A stretch of DNA of 64,000 nucleotides, from the NCBI GenBank assembly GCA_024229515.1, contig JAAESI010000340.1, forward strand, positions 28,808-92,807, given 5' to 3'. This document shows positions 26,919-38,667 of the stretch, piece after piece. The DNA comes from Pseudomonadota bacterium (GTDB lineage: Bacteria; Myxococcota_A; UBA796; UBA9615). A program made the translations under genes and the position numbers. The notes below the pieces were generated by a model. The model was not told the DNA's origin and made no database searches. It saw only the letters and a program-made list of their open reading frames with translations. Position 1 is the stretch's first letter, and the number at the start of each line of letters is the position of its first letter.

Positions 26919-27953
26919 ATGGGCTGGCTGATCGTTCTCGCTGTCGCCGTCGGGGGAGCCCTGTATGGGCTCAAGACCCTGGACGATTCCCTCCAGCGCA
27001 AGCACGGCGGAGGTGCGCCTCCTTCGCCGCCGTCGCCGGATCCGCCTCCTCAGGTGGCACCGCCGACGCGGTCCGCGCCGCCCCCGAAGGCCAAGGCCAG
27101 GCCGAAGCCCAAGCCGGCCGCGAAGCCGAAGCCGAAGGCCGCCGCCAAGCCGAAGGCTGCTGCCAAGCCGAAGGCAGCTGCCAAGCCGAAGGCAAAGCCG
27201 AAGCCCAAGGCGAAGCCGAAGGCCGCCGCCAAGCCGAAGTTGGTGGAGAAGGCGCCTCCCAAGAAGGCCAAGCCGGCCGCCAAGCCGAAGAAGCCCAAGA
27301 CGACGGCCACCGACTTCTTCGATCCCCCTCCCCCGCCGGAGGAGGACCCCGCGACGGAGACGAGCGACCCGACCGGAGCGCGGGTGCAGGAGATCCTGAA
27401 CCAGCTGGACGAAGAGTCCGGGGACGCCGACTCCACGGCGGGCCGCACCGGTGATCCAGGCTCCCTCGCAGCCCTCCCCCCCGCGGAGGACGAAGCCGCC
27501 GAGCACCTCCAGGAGCTCCGCCGCACCCTCAAGGCGGGAGAGACCCCGGACGCCGCCATCGTCGAGGCGTTGGCCGCGGATCCGATCACGCGCCGCCCGA
27601 TCTACGCGGTCCTCAAGGCGATGAAGAAGGCGTCGTTGATCCCGCAGCGCCTCCGCACCCGCAAGGCGATGGCGGAAGCCGACATGGTCACGTGGATCGT
27701 CGAATCGGAGTTGTCGTCCCTGCCCACCTCGATCGAGCAGATCGAGGTCCTCAGCAAGGGCAGCATCGACTGGTATCTGTTCCGCTTCGAGGTGACCGGG
27801 CGGGGCCCCATGGCGGGCGTGTCGGGACCGTGGAACCGCGCCGACGGACCCTCGGGGAGCCCTGGTGGCGACACCGGCAGCGACCTGACACCCTGGTCGA
27901 ACGACTCAGACGCGCGCGTGCGCGAGCTGATGGAAGCGCACGCCAAGGGTTAG
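26919..27953 (+). CDS. Membrane-anchored Lys/Ala/Pro-rich protein with C-terminal folded domain
   Basis: 344 residues. A short N-terminal membrane anchor (WLIVLAVAVGGALYGL) is followed by a Pro-rich stretch, then a histone-H1-like tract of KPKAAA/KPKPKA units (about residues 60-115), an acidic linker and a C-terminal ~170-residue domain that looks folded (LRRTLKAGETPDAAIVEALAADP..., then a VTWIVESELSSLPTSIEQI region). The basic tract could bind nucleic acid, acidic polymers or the membrane surface. No family is recognised. Start ATG 26919 is fixed by the N6 promoter spacing and the anchor. YggT follows 12 nt downstream. Confidence 0.7.
   Translation: MGWLIVLAVAVGGALYGLKTLDDSLQRKHGGGAPPSPPSPDPPPQVAPPTRSAPPPKAKARPKPKPAAKPKPKAAAKPKAAAKPKAAAKPKAKPKPKAKPKAAAKPKLVEKAPPKKAKPAAKPKKPKTTATDFFDPPPPPEEDPATETSDPTGARVQEILNQLDEESGDADSTAGRTGDPGSLAALPPAEDEAAEHLQELRRTLKAGETPDAAIVEALAADPITRRPIYAVLKAMKKASLIPQRLRTRKAMAEADMVTWIVESELSSLPTSIEQIEVLSKGSIDWYLFRFEVTGRGPMAGVSGPWNRADGPSGSPGGDTGSDLTPWSNDSDARVRELMEAHAKG
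27107..27240 (+). repeat. Tandem repeat coding KPKAAA / KPKPKA
   Basis: Imperfect 18-bp direct repeats, clearest at 27139-27195, encode KPKAAA units flanked by KPKPKA variants in the membrane-anchored basic protein. Confidence 0.7.
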
Positions 27954-27965
27954 GGTTCTCAGATC

Positions 27966-28208
27966 ATGTTGATGATCGCGCAGCTGCTGCACTTCATGAG
28001 CGGTCTCCTCTTGATCGAGGCCCTGCTCTCCTGGGTGGTCGGTCCGGACGACTTCCCCCGCAACTACACGCGGCAGCTCACGGAGCCGCTGTACACGCCG
28101 CTGCGCAAGGTCATCGACCCGCAGCGCATGGGTGGGCTCGACCTGTCGCCGTTGGTCTACATCTTCGGTCTGGAGATCCTCGCCAGCGCGATCGCCAGCG
28201 CCGCCTGA
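27966..28208 (+). CDS. YggT-family small membrane protein
   Basis: 80 residues with two hydrophobic segments (LLHFMSGLLLIEALLSWVV and LSPLVYIFGLEILASAIA) separated by a short polar loop with LTEPLYTPLRKVI and DLSPL. This is the half-size YggT pattern: a membrane helix, an R-x-L-T-E-P-x-x-x-P-x-R loop and D-x-S-P. YggT proteins are linked to osmotic stress or cell-envelope organisation; their biochemical role is not settled. It is likely in one unit with the preceding gene and ends back-to-back with ribA on a shared TGATCA. Confidence 0.75.
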   Translation: MLMIAQLLHFMSGLLLIEALLSWVVGPDDFPRNYTRQLTEPLYTPLRKVIDPQRMGGLDLSPLVYIFGLEILASAIASAA

Positions 28209-28805
28209 TCAACCGAGCATGTGCCCCATGCGGAGTTGCTTCGCCTCGAGGTAGCCGGCGGAGTGCTCGTTGGCGGCCATGAGGATCGGAATGCGCCCCG
28301 TGATCTGCACGCCGAGCTCTTCGAGCATGCGCACCTTGCGGGGGTTGTTCGTCATCAACCGCACGGACTCCACCGCCAGGTCCTGAAGGATGAAGGCAGC
28401 CGCGTCGTAGCGGCGGACGTCGTCCGGGAGACCGAGCAGGCGGTTGGCGTCCACGGTGTCGTGGCCGTCCTCCTGCAGGGCGTAGGCGGCGATCTTGTTG
28501 GCGAGGCCGATGCCACGCCCCTCCTGGCGGAGATAGATCACGGCACCGGGGCCGCGCTTGCGGATGTAGTCCATCGAGAAGCGGAGCTGCTGGCGGCAGT
28601 CGCACTTGAGCGAGCCCAACACCTCGGAGGTGAAGCACTCGTCGTGGACACGCACGGGCACACCAACTCCACCTTCGAGGCCGCCGCTGATGATCGCGAC
28701 CGGCTCGGTGCCGGAAGCGTGATCACGGTAGGCGCGCACGCGGTAGGAGCCTTGCTCCGTGGGCAGAAGAGTCTCGGAGACGAAACTCAGGTCGGGCGGG
28801 GTCAT
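28209..28805 (-). CDS. ribA: GTP cyclohydrolase II
   Basis: A 198-residue stand-alone RibA. Visible: the zinc site region ECFTSEVLGSLKCDCRQQL (three Cys), the EGRGIGL catalytic stretch, RRYDAAAFILQDL and the C-terminal RLMTNNPRKVRMLEELG, all standard for GTP cyclohydrolase II. It converts GTP to 2,5-diamino-6-ribosylamino-4-pyrimidinone 5'-phosphate, formate and pyrophosphate, the first step of riboflavin synthesis. No fused DHBP synthase (RibB) domain is present and no other rib gene is near. It diverges from trpE. Confidence 0.92.
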   Translation of the reverse strand: MTPPDLSFVSETLLPTEQGSYRVRAYRDHASGTEPVAIISGGLEGGVGVPVRVHDECFTSEVLGSLKCDCRQQLRFSMDYIRKRGPGAVIYLRQEGRGIGLANKIAAYALQEDGHDTVDANRLLGLPDDVRRYDAAAFILQDLAVESVRLMTNNPRKVRMLEELGVQITGRIPILMAANEHSAGYLEAKQLRMGHMLG

Positions 28806-28868
28806 GGGGATGACAAGTACCTCCGACAGGCGTAGGAGTACGCCGGCTAGCCCCTACTTAAGAGGCGA

Positions 28869-30358
<1,490 letters not shown>

Positions 30359-30359
<1 letters not shown>

Positions 30360-30931
30360 TGCTTCTCATCGTCGACAACTATGACTCGTTCACGTTCAAC
30401 CTCTATCAGATGCTCGGGGGCCTCCATCCCCGCATCGAGGTGGTGCGCAACGACCGCATCACGGTCGAGGAGATCTCGGCGGCGAAGTTCGACGGCATCG
30501 TGCTGAGCCCGGGGCCGGGCACGCCGGACGACTCGGGGGTCTGCTTCGACATCCTGCGGGAGCTCGACGGCACGCTGCCGATCCTGGGCGTCTGCCTGGG
30601 CCACCAGGCGATCTGCCAGATGCGGGGCGCCAAGGTCGTGCGCGCGGAGCTGCCGGTGCATGGCAAGCCCAGCGACGTGACCCACGACGGGAAGGGCTTG
30701 TTCGCCGGCATGCCGACGCCGTTCGTGGCGGGGCGGTACCACTCGCTGGTGGTCGATCCCGCGACGCTGCCGGACGACCTCGTGGTCACCGCGAGCACCG
30801 ACGACGGCGAGATCATGGCCGTGCGCCACGTCACCCACCCGACGGTGGGGGTGCAGTTCCACCCCGAGTCGATTCTCACGCCGGACGGCGAACGGCTGCT
30901 GGCCAACTTCCTGGGGATGCTGGCGGGGTAG
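30359..30931 (+). CDS. trpG: Anthranilate synthase component II (glutamine amidotransferase)
   Basis: A 190-residue class I glutamine amidotransferase. The nucleophile Cys is in GVCLGHQAI, the catalytic His and Glu in GVQFHPESILT, and the N-terminus MLLIVDNYDSFTFNL is characteristic. It releases ammonia from glutamine for TrpE. A similar PabA role cannot be excluded by sequence, but the position directly after trpE (TGATG overlap) supports TrpG. There is no fused TrpD domain. Confidence 0.93.
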
Positions 30932-30934
30932 GAT
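30929..30934 (+). promoter_or_regulatory. -10-like hexamer TAGGAT inside trp operon
   Basis: TAGGAT overlaps the trpG stop codon and lies exactly 6 nt before ATG 30941. It suggests a separate promoter for the inserted membrane-protein gene. Confidence 0.4.
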
Positions 30935-30940
30935 CTCGGG

Positions 30941-31626
30941 ATGCACCGACGCTCCCTGCTCGCCTCGTCGCCCTCGTCTTCGCCCTCGGCACCTCCGCTC
31001 CCACGGCCGCGAAGGCGGAGTTCAACGCGGTGTTCTTCACCCTCGGCGTCGCCAAGGTCCCGGGCATCGCCTTCGACATCGTGGGCGCCGCGCGCCTGGG
31101 GCCCCGGCTCGCGGAGTTCGACAACTACACCCCCGAGCTGGCCCGCGCGGCGCGGCTGTCCTTCGCCTCCAACCTGGTGACTCTGGGGCTGCATGGCGTG
31201 TCGATCGGCTCCTTCCTGATCGCCTCCTTCCTGGACGAGGACTGGGAAGACCTGATCGTCCCCACCTTCGGCATCAACGCCGCGGCGGACCTCGCGAGCG
31301 GGGTCCTGGGACTCGTGGCCGGGGTGGACGTCATCCTCCAACGCAACGCCGCAGGCCTGACCGGCACCCCGCTGGGGACCGCCGCGACGTGGTCCGGCGC
31401 GATCAACATCGCCATGGGTGCGTTCGGGGTGATCTGGTTCCTGCCGATGACGATCGGGTTCGTGGTGGGGGCGTCGGCGCTGGCGTCGAAGATGCCGACG
31501 AAGTCGATCAAGGCAATCGCGCTGGTGCCCAACGGCGCCGGGGCGGCGCTGGTAGCCCTGCGCGGGAAGTCGGAAGGGTCGCGCCACGGGCGCCAAGGGG
31601 CCACGGCGCCACGGGAATCTGGATGA
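30941..31626 (+). pseudogene. Exported multi-pass membrane protein, apparent 1-nt frameshift in signal peptide
   Basis: The ATG at 30941 reads MHRRSLLA and then loses sense. Shifting one base gives a full signal peptide (LVALVFALGTSAPTAAKA) that runs directly into the long downstream frame. One missing base near 30960-30975 would reconcile the two. Without it, the only downstream start in the long frame is a GTG at 31030, inside the mature protein. The mature part (about 199 residues) has four hydrophobic segments, such as LVTLGLHGVSIGSFLIASF and GAINIAMGAFGVIWFLPMTIGFVV. No family is recognised. The last codons are supplied by an inverted repeat. It may be an intact gene with a sequence error or a real pseudogene. 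Confidence 0.6.
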
Positions 31627-31757
31627 CGGAACCGCTCCCAGATACCGCACGGTCTCCGTTGTTGAGAACCCCAGAGAGCAACGGCCTCGGCATCTGACGG
31701 CACTTCGTCCCACGAGACCCTCGTGGCGCCGTGGCCCCGTTGCGATCGTGGCGCGAC
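31579..31757. repeat. Composite inverted repeat between membrane gene and trpD
   Basis: Arms of about 35 bp: 31579-31589 pairs with 31747-31757 (11 of 11), and 31597-31613 pairs with 31722-31738 (17 of 17, GGGGCCACGGCGCCACG). The loop between the inner arms is about 108 nt. The left arm codes the C-terminal residues of the upstream protein. It resembles a small mobile or REP-like dispersed repeat; no other full copy is seen in this window. Confidence 0.7.
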
Positions 31758-31793
31758 ACTCCTTTCTCCCCCGCCATCTGGTATCGCTTCTCC

Positions 31794-32804
<1,011 letters not shown>

Positions 32805-32808
32805 GTCG

Positions 32809-34421
32809 ATGACCATCCTCGACGAGATCGGGCGCCGCAAGCGGTGGGAAGGCCGCGTGCTCCGGGACGCGCTCCGCGGACACCTGCGGGAGCAGCCCGG
32901 CGTCGGCTTCATGCCGGCCGAAGAGGTGCTCGCCGAAGCGGGCCGGTTCCTCAAGGCAGGCGGCTGCGAGCGCCCCCAGCGGCGCCCCTGGGAAGCCGCC
33001 CTCGCCCACGCCGACGAGCTCCGCGTCATCGCCGAGGTGAAGCGCCGCTCTCCGTCCGCGGGGAGCTTCGCGACCTGGACCGACCCCGCCGAGCTGGCGA
33101 GCGTCTACGAGGCCGGCGGCGCGGCCGCGGTCTCCTGCCTCACCGACGCCGAGTTCTTCGACGGCCGTCCCGCCTTCCTGGCGCGCTGCCGGGAGGTCTT
33201 CTCCGGCCCCGTGCTGCGCAAGGACTTCCTCCTGGACGAGCTCGACGTGGCCGTCTCCGCCGCCCTCGGGGCCGACGCCATCCTGCTGATCGTGTCGATG
33301 CTGGGACCGCGCACCCAGGCGATGATCAAGCTCGCCCGCTGCTACGACCTGGGGGTCCTGGTCGAGGTCCACGACGGCCGCGAACTCGAGATCGCGATGG
33401 CCGCGGGCTCGCCGGTCCTGGGCATCAACAACCGCGATCTGCGCACCTTCCGCACCGACCTGGCGGCCACCGAACGGCTGACCGAGCGCATCCCCCCGGG
33501 CATCGTGATCGTCGGGGAGAGCGGGATCAAGGGGCCGAAGGACGCCGTCCGGATGCGGCGGGCGGGGTGCCACGCGATCCTCGTGGGCGAGTCGCTGGCT
33601 CGGGGCCGGGGTGACGGCCTGGAGGCGATGAGGATCCCGGGAGCCCGCGGCAACGCTGGTTCGAGGGTCCACGGAAGCAAGCGGAAAAGCGGAGACGAGC
33701 CGGCGCACGGTGGATTTGGGGGCGTGGTCCTCGCTTCGGGGTTGGTGCTGCCGACCGGGTTCGGCGTGGAGGAGAACGAGGAGCCCAGCGAGCTTCGGAT
33801 CAAGGTCTGCGGACTGACGCGGGCCGATGACGTGGAGGCGGCGGGGAAGGCCGGGGCGACGCACGCGGGGTTCATCCTGGCGCCGTCGAAGCGGCGGGTG
33901 AGCGACCTGCGGGACCTGGACGTGTTGGTCGGCACGGCGCACGACGCCGGGCTGCTCGCGGTCGGGGTGTTCGTGAACGAGGACGTGCCCGAAGTGCTCG
34001 GGATCGCTAAGAAATACCGACTGGATGTGGTGCAACTGCACGGCGACGAAGCGCCCGAGGTGGTGCGCGCTGTCCGGGATGCCGGGCTGACGGTGTGGAA
34101 GGCGGTCCAGGCCGGGCCCGACTTCCGCACCGACAGCGTCGACGTCTTCTGGGACGCGGGCGCCGAGGCGGTGCTCATCGACAAGTGGCACCCCAAGGCC
34201 CGGGGCGGGACCGGCGAGGCGCTCGATCCTGCCGTCGCCGCCGCGGTGGCGCTGCGCGGGCCGACCATGCTCGCGGGGGGGCTGGACGGCGACAACGTCG
34301 GTACCCTGGCGGACCAGGCTCAACCCTGGGGCGTGGATGCGTCCAGCAAGCTCGAGTCGAGCCCCGGGATCAAGGACGCGGACAAGCTGCTGGCCTACGT
34401 CGAAGCCGCGCGGAGGCAGGG

Positions 34422-34425
<4 letters not shown>
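32809..34425 (+). CDS. trpCF: Indole-3-glycerol-phosphate synthase / phosphoribosylanthranilate isomerase fusion
   Basis: 538 residues. Residues 1-268 are TrpC (VIAEVKRRSPSAG, LRKDFLLDE, GINNRDLRTF, IVGESGIKG). Residues ~325-538 are TrpF (IKVCGLTRADDVEAA with the catalytic Cys, the LAGGL and DASSKLESSPGIKD phosphate-binding end). A linker of about 55 residues joins them, biased to Gly, Ser, Arg and Val; its DNA contains a GCGGAA-type repeat. TrpC-TrpF fusions occur in enterobacteria, but in other lineages they are usually separate genes. Its stop overlaps trpB (ATGA). Confidence 0.92.
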
Positions 34426-35611
<1,186 letters not shown>

Positions 35612-35615
<4 letters not shown>

Positions 35616-36340
35616 GCAAAGCCTTTGTCCCCTACCTGACCGCCGGATACCCCTCGATCGAGGTGACCCGGGCGCTGGCCCACATGCTCGCGGACGAGGG
35701 CGCCGACGTGCTCGAGCTCGGCGTGCCGTTCACGGATCCGATCGCCGACGGAGCCATCAACCAGCGGGCCGGCCAGCGGGCGTTGGACGCGGGCGTCACC
35801 CCCGGCGACGTCCTGCAGTTGGTGAAGGACCTCCGCGCCGATGGGTTCGCCCTGCCGATCGTGCTGTTCACCTACAGCAACCCCCTGCTGCAGCTGGAAC
35901 CGTTGGGCGGCGTCTCGATGGTGCTGGTCACCGACCTCCCCCCCGAGGAAGCGGGGGACCACATCGCGCGCTGCCGAGCGGCCGGGATCGACACCGTCTT
36001 CCTCGCCGCTCCGACCACCCCGCTGGAGCGCATCGCGACCATCGCCGAGCACACGACCGGGTTCCTCTACTACGTCTCCAGCAAGGGCGTGACAGGGGCG
36101 CGAAGCGAGCTGCCGGCGGATCTGGAGGGGCAGATCGAGCGGCTCCGGCAGTTCACCGACCTGCCGATCTACGTCGGGTTCGGCATCTCCACGAAGGAGA
36201 CCGCCGCGCGCGTCTGTGCCGTCGCCGACGGCTACGTCGTGGGGAGCGCGATCGGTCGGGTGATCGAGGAAGCCGTCGAAGCCGACGCCGATCCGGTGGA
36301 GGCGGCGCGCGCCTTCGTGAGGTCGATCGACCCCCGCTAG
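35612..36340 (+). CDS. trpA: Tryptophan synthase alpha chain (short form)
   Basis: 242 residues against about 265-270 in most TrpA proteins. Catalytic residues are kept: Glu in LELGVPF and Asp in DPIADGA. The phosphate-binding GFGIS and the SSKGVTGAR loop are present too. The protein starts at AFVPYLTAGYPS, so the usual N-terminal helix is absent. The NP...DLP segment (YSNPLLQLEPLGGVSMVLVTDLP) is about 8 residues shorter than in E. coli. It cleaves indole-3-glycerol phosphate and passes indole to TrpB. Last gene of the trp operon; its TAG stop shares a CTAG with the stop of the opposite gene. Confidence 0.9.
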
Positions 36341-37755
36341 TCCGCCTGGGCCATGCGCAGGGCGCCCAACGAGGCCACCGGATAGGCCCGCGCCGGGATC
36401 GTCTTGCGCTCGTACGGGTTGCTCGCGACGTGGCCGACAGCCTCGCCGTTGCGGTACCGCACCACCCGCGGGGCGGTGCCGGGACGGAGGGCGAACGCGG
36501 ACGCCGGCATAGGCTGCTCCGCGTCCAGATCGACCTCTTCGTCCTGAATCTCAATCGCGTGAATCGCCGGGGCGATCGCCTCCACGGCCAACACCGTGGC
36601 CGTCACGAGCGGAGCCTCGGGGGCCTCCGCGCCCGCCTGACGGGCCTCCTGATCGAAGTGCCAGCCGACGAACGCCACCATCAGGAGCGCGAGCAGGAAC
36701 GGCCGCACCGCCCGCGTCGGGCGGACGCTCTTGGGCACCCCCCACCCCCGCAGGAGCACGAGGTCGGCGACGTCGGGGTGGGACTTGCCCACCTGCCAGC
36801 GGGCCGAGCAGACCGACACGGTGTTGATGAAGGTGCCCAACAGGCTCGGCGAGATGTCGGAGTCGCGCACGACCGTCTCGTCCGGGTCCACTCCCGCGAA
36901 CGCCGCGGGGAACGCCGGAAGGCGGCTCGTCCGCCGCTTCCGCGGAGCGAGGGAGCGCGTCGAGGGCATCCACGGCTCGGTCGGCGCGGGCAGCGGCGCC
37001 AGGGCCTGCTCGAGCTGGTCCACGATCCGGTCGGCGGTAGGCCGCTGCGACGGGTCCGGGGACAGCATGCGGTCGATCAGCTTGTCCACCGTCGTGCGCA
37101 GACGCCGCTCGTCGCCCGGCAGGCTGGTATCGCCGCCCAGGGTCAGGCTCATCAGCACGACGCCGAGCTGCCGGATGTCATCGGCCATCGACCCGGGCTT
37201 GGAGTCGGGGTTGGCGCACGAGCGCAGCAGGCCGAAGTCGCTCAAGTGCACGCGTCCGGAGTGGTCGACGTGGATCGAGGTCACCGAGAGCGCGCCGTGG
37301 GCCTGTCCGAGACCGTGAAGGACCTCCAGCGCCGACGCCGCCTGGTACGCCGCTGACGCGACCGCGATCGCGCCCATGCCGTCGACCATGAGCTCGCCGC
37401 TGATCATCGGGAGGCCGGGGATCACACCCACGTCGCCCACCGCTTTGCCGGACAGGACCGGCATCACGAGGAACGGGCGTCCGAGGTGGAAGCCGTGCTC
37501 GTAGATCGGCCGCAGTCCGTCGCAGTCGATGCGGGCGAGGCCCTGCATGCGGGCGACGATGTCCACCCGGGCCATGCCGACGGGCGCCTCGGGTGCGACG
37601 TGGAGATCCACCGGCCGCTCGCGCAGCGTGTCGAAGCACCGATAGACAGTCACCTCGTCGCTGCCCCGCAGCCGTTCGATCGGCCGATACCGAACCGATG
37701 GCATGTCGGCGAGCGCCGTGGTTGGTTTCCCCCCGATGAGTTTGATGGCCACCAT
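36337..37755 (-). CDS. Membrane-anchored pseudokinase (degenerate Hanks-type fold)
   Basis: 472 residues. The first ~270 follow the protein-kinase fold but lack catalysis: no glycine loop (RLRGSDEVTVYRC), no VAIK lysine (VDLHVAPEA), and the HRDLKPxN loop is HGALSVTSI. Only SDFG is kept. A Ser/Arg-rich linker, a second small region and one membrane segment (PFLLALLMVAFVGW, near 385) follow, then about 75 residues outside. It probably works as a scaffold or ligand binder. Start ATG 37755 has GGGGAG 7 nt before it. It shares a CTAG stop with trpA. Confidence 0.72.
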   Translation of the reverse strand: MVAIKLIGGKPTTALADMPSVRYRPIERLRGSDEVTVYRCFDTLRERPVDLHVAPEAPVGMARVDIVARMQGLARIDCDGLRPIYEHGFHLGRPFLVMPVLSGKAVGDVGVIPGLPMISGELMVDGMGAIAVASAAYQAASALEVLHGLGQAHGALSVTSIHVDHSGRVHLSDFGLLRSCANPDSKPGSMADDIRQLGVVLMSLTLGGDTSLPGDERRLRTTVDKLIDRMLSPDPSQRPTADRIVDQLEQALAPLPAPTEPWMPSTRSLAPRKRRTSRLPAFPAAFAGVDPDETVVRDSDISPSLLGTFINTVSVCSARWQVGKSHPDVADLVLLRGWGVPKSVRPTRAVRPFLLALLMVAFVGWHFDQEARQAGAEAPEAPLVTATVLAVEAIAPAIHAIEIQDEEVDLDAEQPMPASAFALRPGTAPRVVRYRNGEAVGHVASNPYERKTIPARAYPVASLGALRMAQAD

Positions 37756-37774
37756 ATGCACGCTCCCCAACGCT

Positions 37775-37790
37775 AGTACACACTCGTACT
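37775..37790. promoter_or_regulatory. Inverted repeat AGTAC-N6-GTACT upstream of pseudokinase gene
   Basis: A perfect 5-bp inverted repeat with a 6-nt centre, beside a TTGATA (-35-like, minus strand, 37796-37791). It lies in the 88-nt gap between two minus-strand genes and could be an operator. Its function is unproven. Confidence 0.35.
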
Positions 37791-37843
37791 TATCAAGGAG
37801 TATGTCGCCATATCGATGCGGATGCAAGCTTGGATCCGACGTA

Positions 37844-38611
37844 TCAGCGAGGAGGCCAGCGCTCCACCAGCAGCGATCGCAGGACGTCGGGCGCATCCAC
37901 GTGGAGCCAGTGCCCGGCGTCCGGGATCACCACGCCGCCGAGGGCGTCGAGGCGGTCCCGGACGGCCGCGTCGTGGAACCGATCCGAGCGGCCGCCTCGG
38001 ATGTGCAGCACCCCGGGCTGCTCCAGCACGGGCCACAGGTCGGTCACCCAGTAGTCCTCGATGAGCGCGCGAACGACCCCCAGGTCGAACGCCCACTGCA
38101 GCCCACCATCGGTGTTCCGCAGGCTCGTGGTCAACCACTGAGCGACCCCGAGGGCCAACCCCTGCTCCATCAGCGCCTCGACCACCGCCTTGCGGGACGC
38201 CGACGGCATCGACACCGCTTCGATCGCGCCCAAGGTAGCCGCGACCTGGTTCGAATCATCGACTCCGGGCAACACGCCGGGGTACGAGTCGAGCACGAAC
38301 GCCGGGCGCTCATGCCTCTGCGCCCACGCCATCGCGACCTTGCCCCCGAAGCTGTGGCCGACCACGACATCGCCCTCGAACGCGAGCGCGTCCAGATCGT
38401 CCACGCAGGCCTGCAACGTGTGGGGCCCGGGAGCGCCGTGGGACTCGCCGTGACCGCGGGCATCCACGAGCACGAACCGCCACCCGGTGAGGGTCGCTGC
38501 GAGCTTGCGGATGTAGAGCCGCCAGTTCTTCTTGTTGGCGAGGATGCCGTGCAGCACGAAGGCCGTTCGGTCCCCTTCGCCTTCGATCAGGAATGCGGGC
38601 GTGAAGCTCAT
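37844..38611 (-). CDS. Alpha/beta-hydrolase (YbfF/epoxide-hydrolase-like)
   Basis: A 255-residue soluble hydrolase with FVLHGILANKKNW (oxyanion region), LVDARGHGES, the nucleophile elbow GHSFGG (Ser87) and a C-terminal His in PDAGHWLHVD. The LHGxxGxxxNW and DxRGHGxS pattern is that of YbfF-type esterases and bacterial homologues of human ABHD11. No signal peptide. Substrate unknown. TACACT lies 8 nt before the ATG at 38611. It diverges from the pyruvate-dehydrogenase operon. Confidence 0.82.
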   Translation of the reverse strand: MSFTPAFLIEGEGDRTAFVLHGILANKKNWRLYIRKLAATLTGWRFVLVDARGHGESHGAPGPHTLQACVDDLDALAFEGDVVVGHSFGGKVAMAWAQRHERPAFVLDSYPGVLPGVDDSNQVAATLGAIEAVSMPSASRKAVVEALMEQGLALGVAQWLTTSLRNTDGGLQWAFDLGVVRALIEDYWVTDLWPVLEQPGVLHIRGGRSDRFHDAAVRDRLDALGGVVIPDAGHWLHVDAPDVLRSLLVERWPPR

Positions 38612-38619
38612 CGCGCGGG

Positions 38620-38625
38620 AGTGTA
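38620..38625 (-). promoter_or_regulatory. -10-like hexamer TACACT before hydrolase gene
   Basis: TACACT on the minus strand, 8 nt before ATG 38611, in the 56-nt gap between the hydrolase gene and pdhA. Confidence 0.35.
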
Positions 38626-38667
38626 CGCTCCGGCGCTTCTGTGCTCTCCGGTCAATGTGAGGATCCC

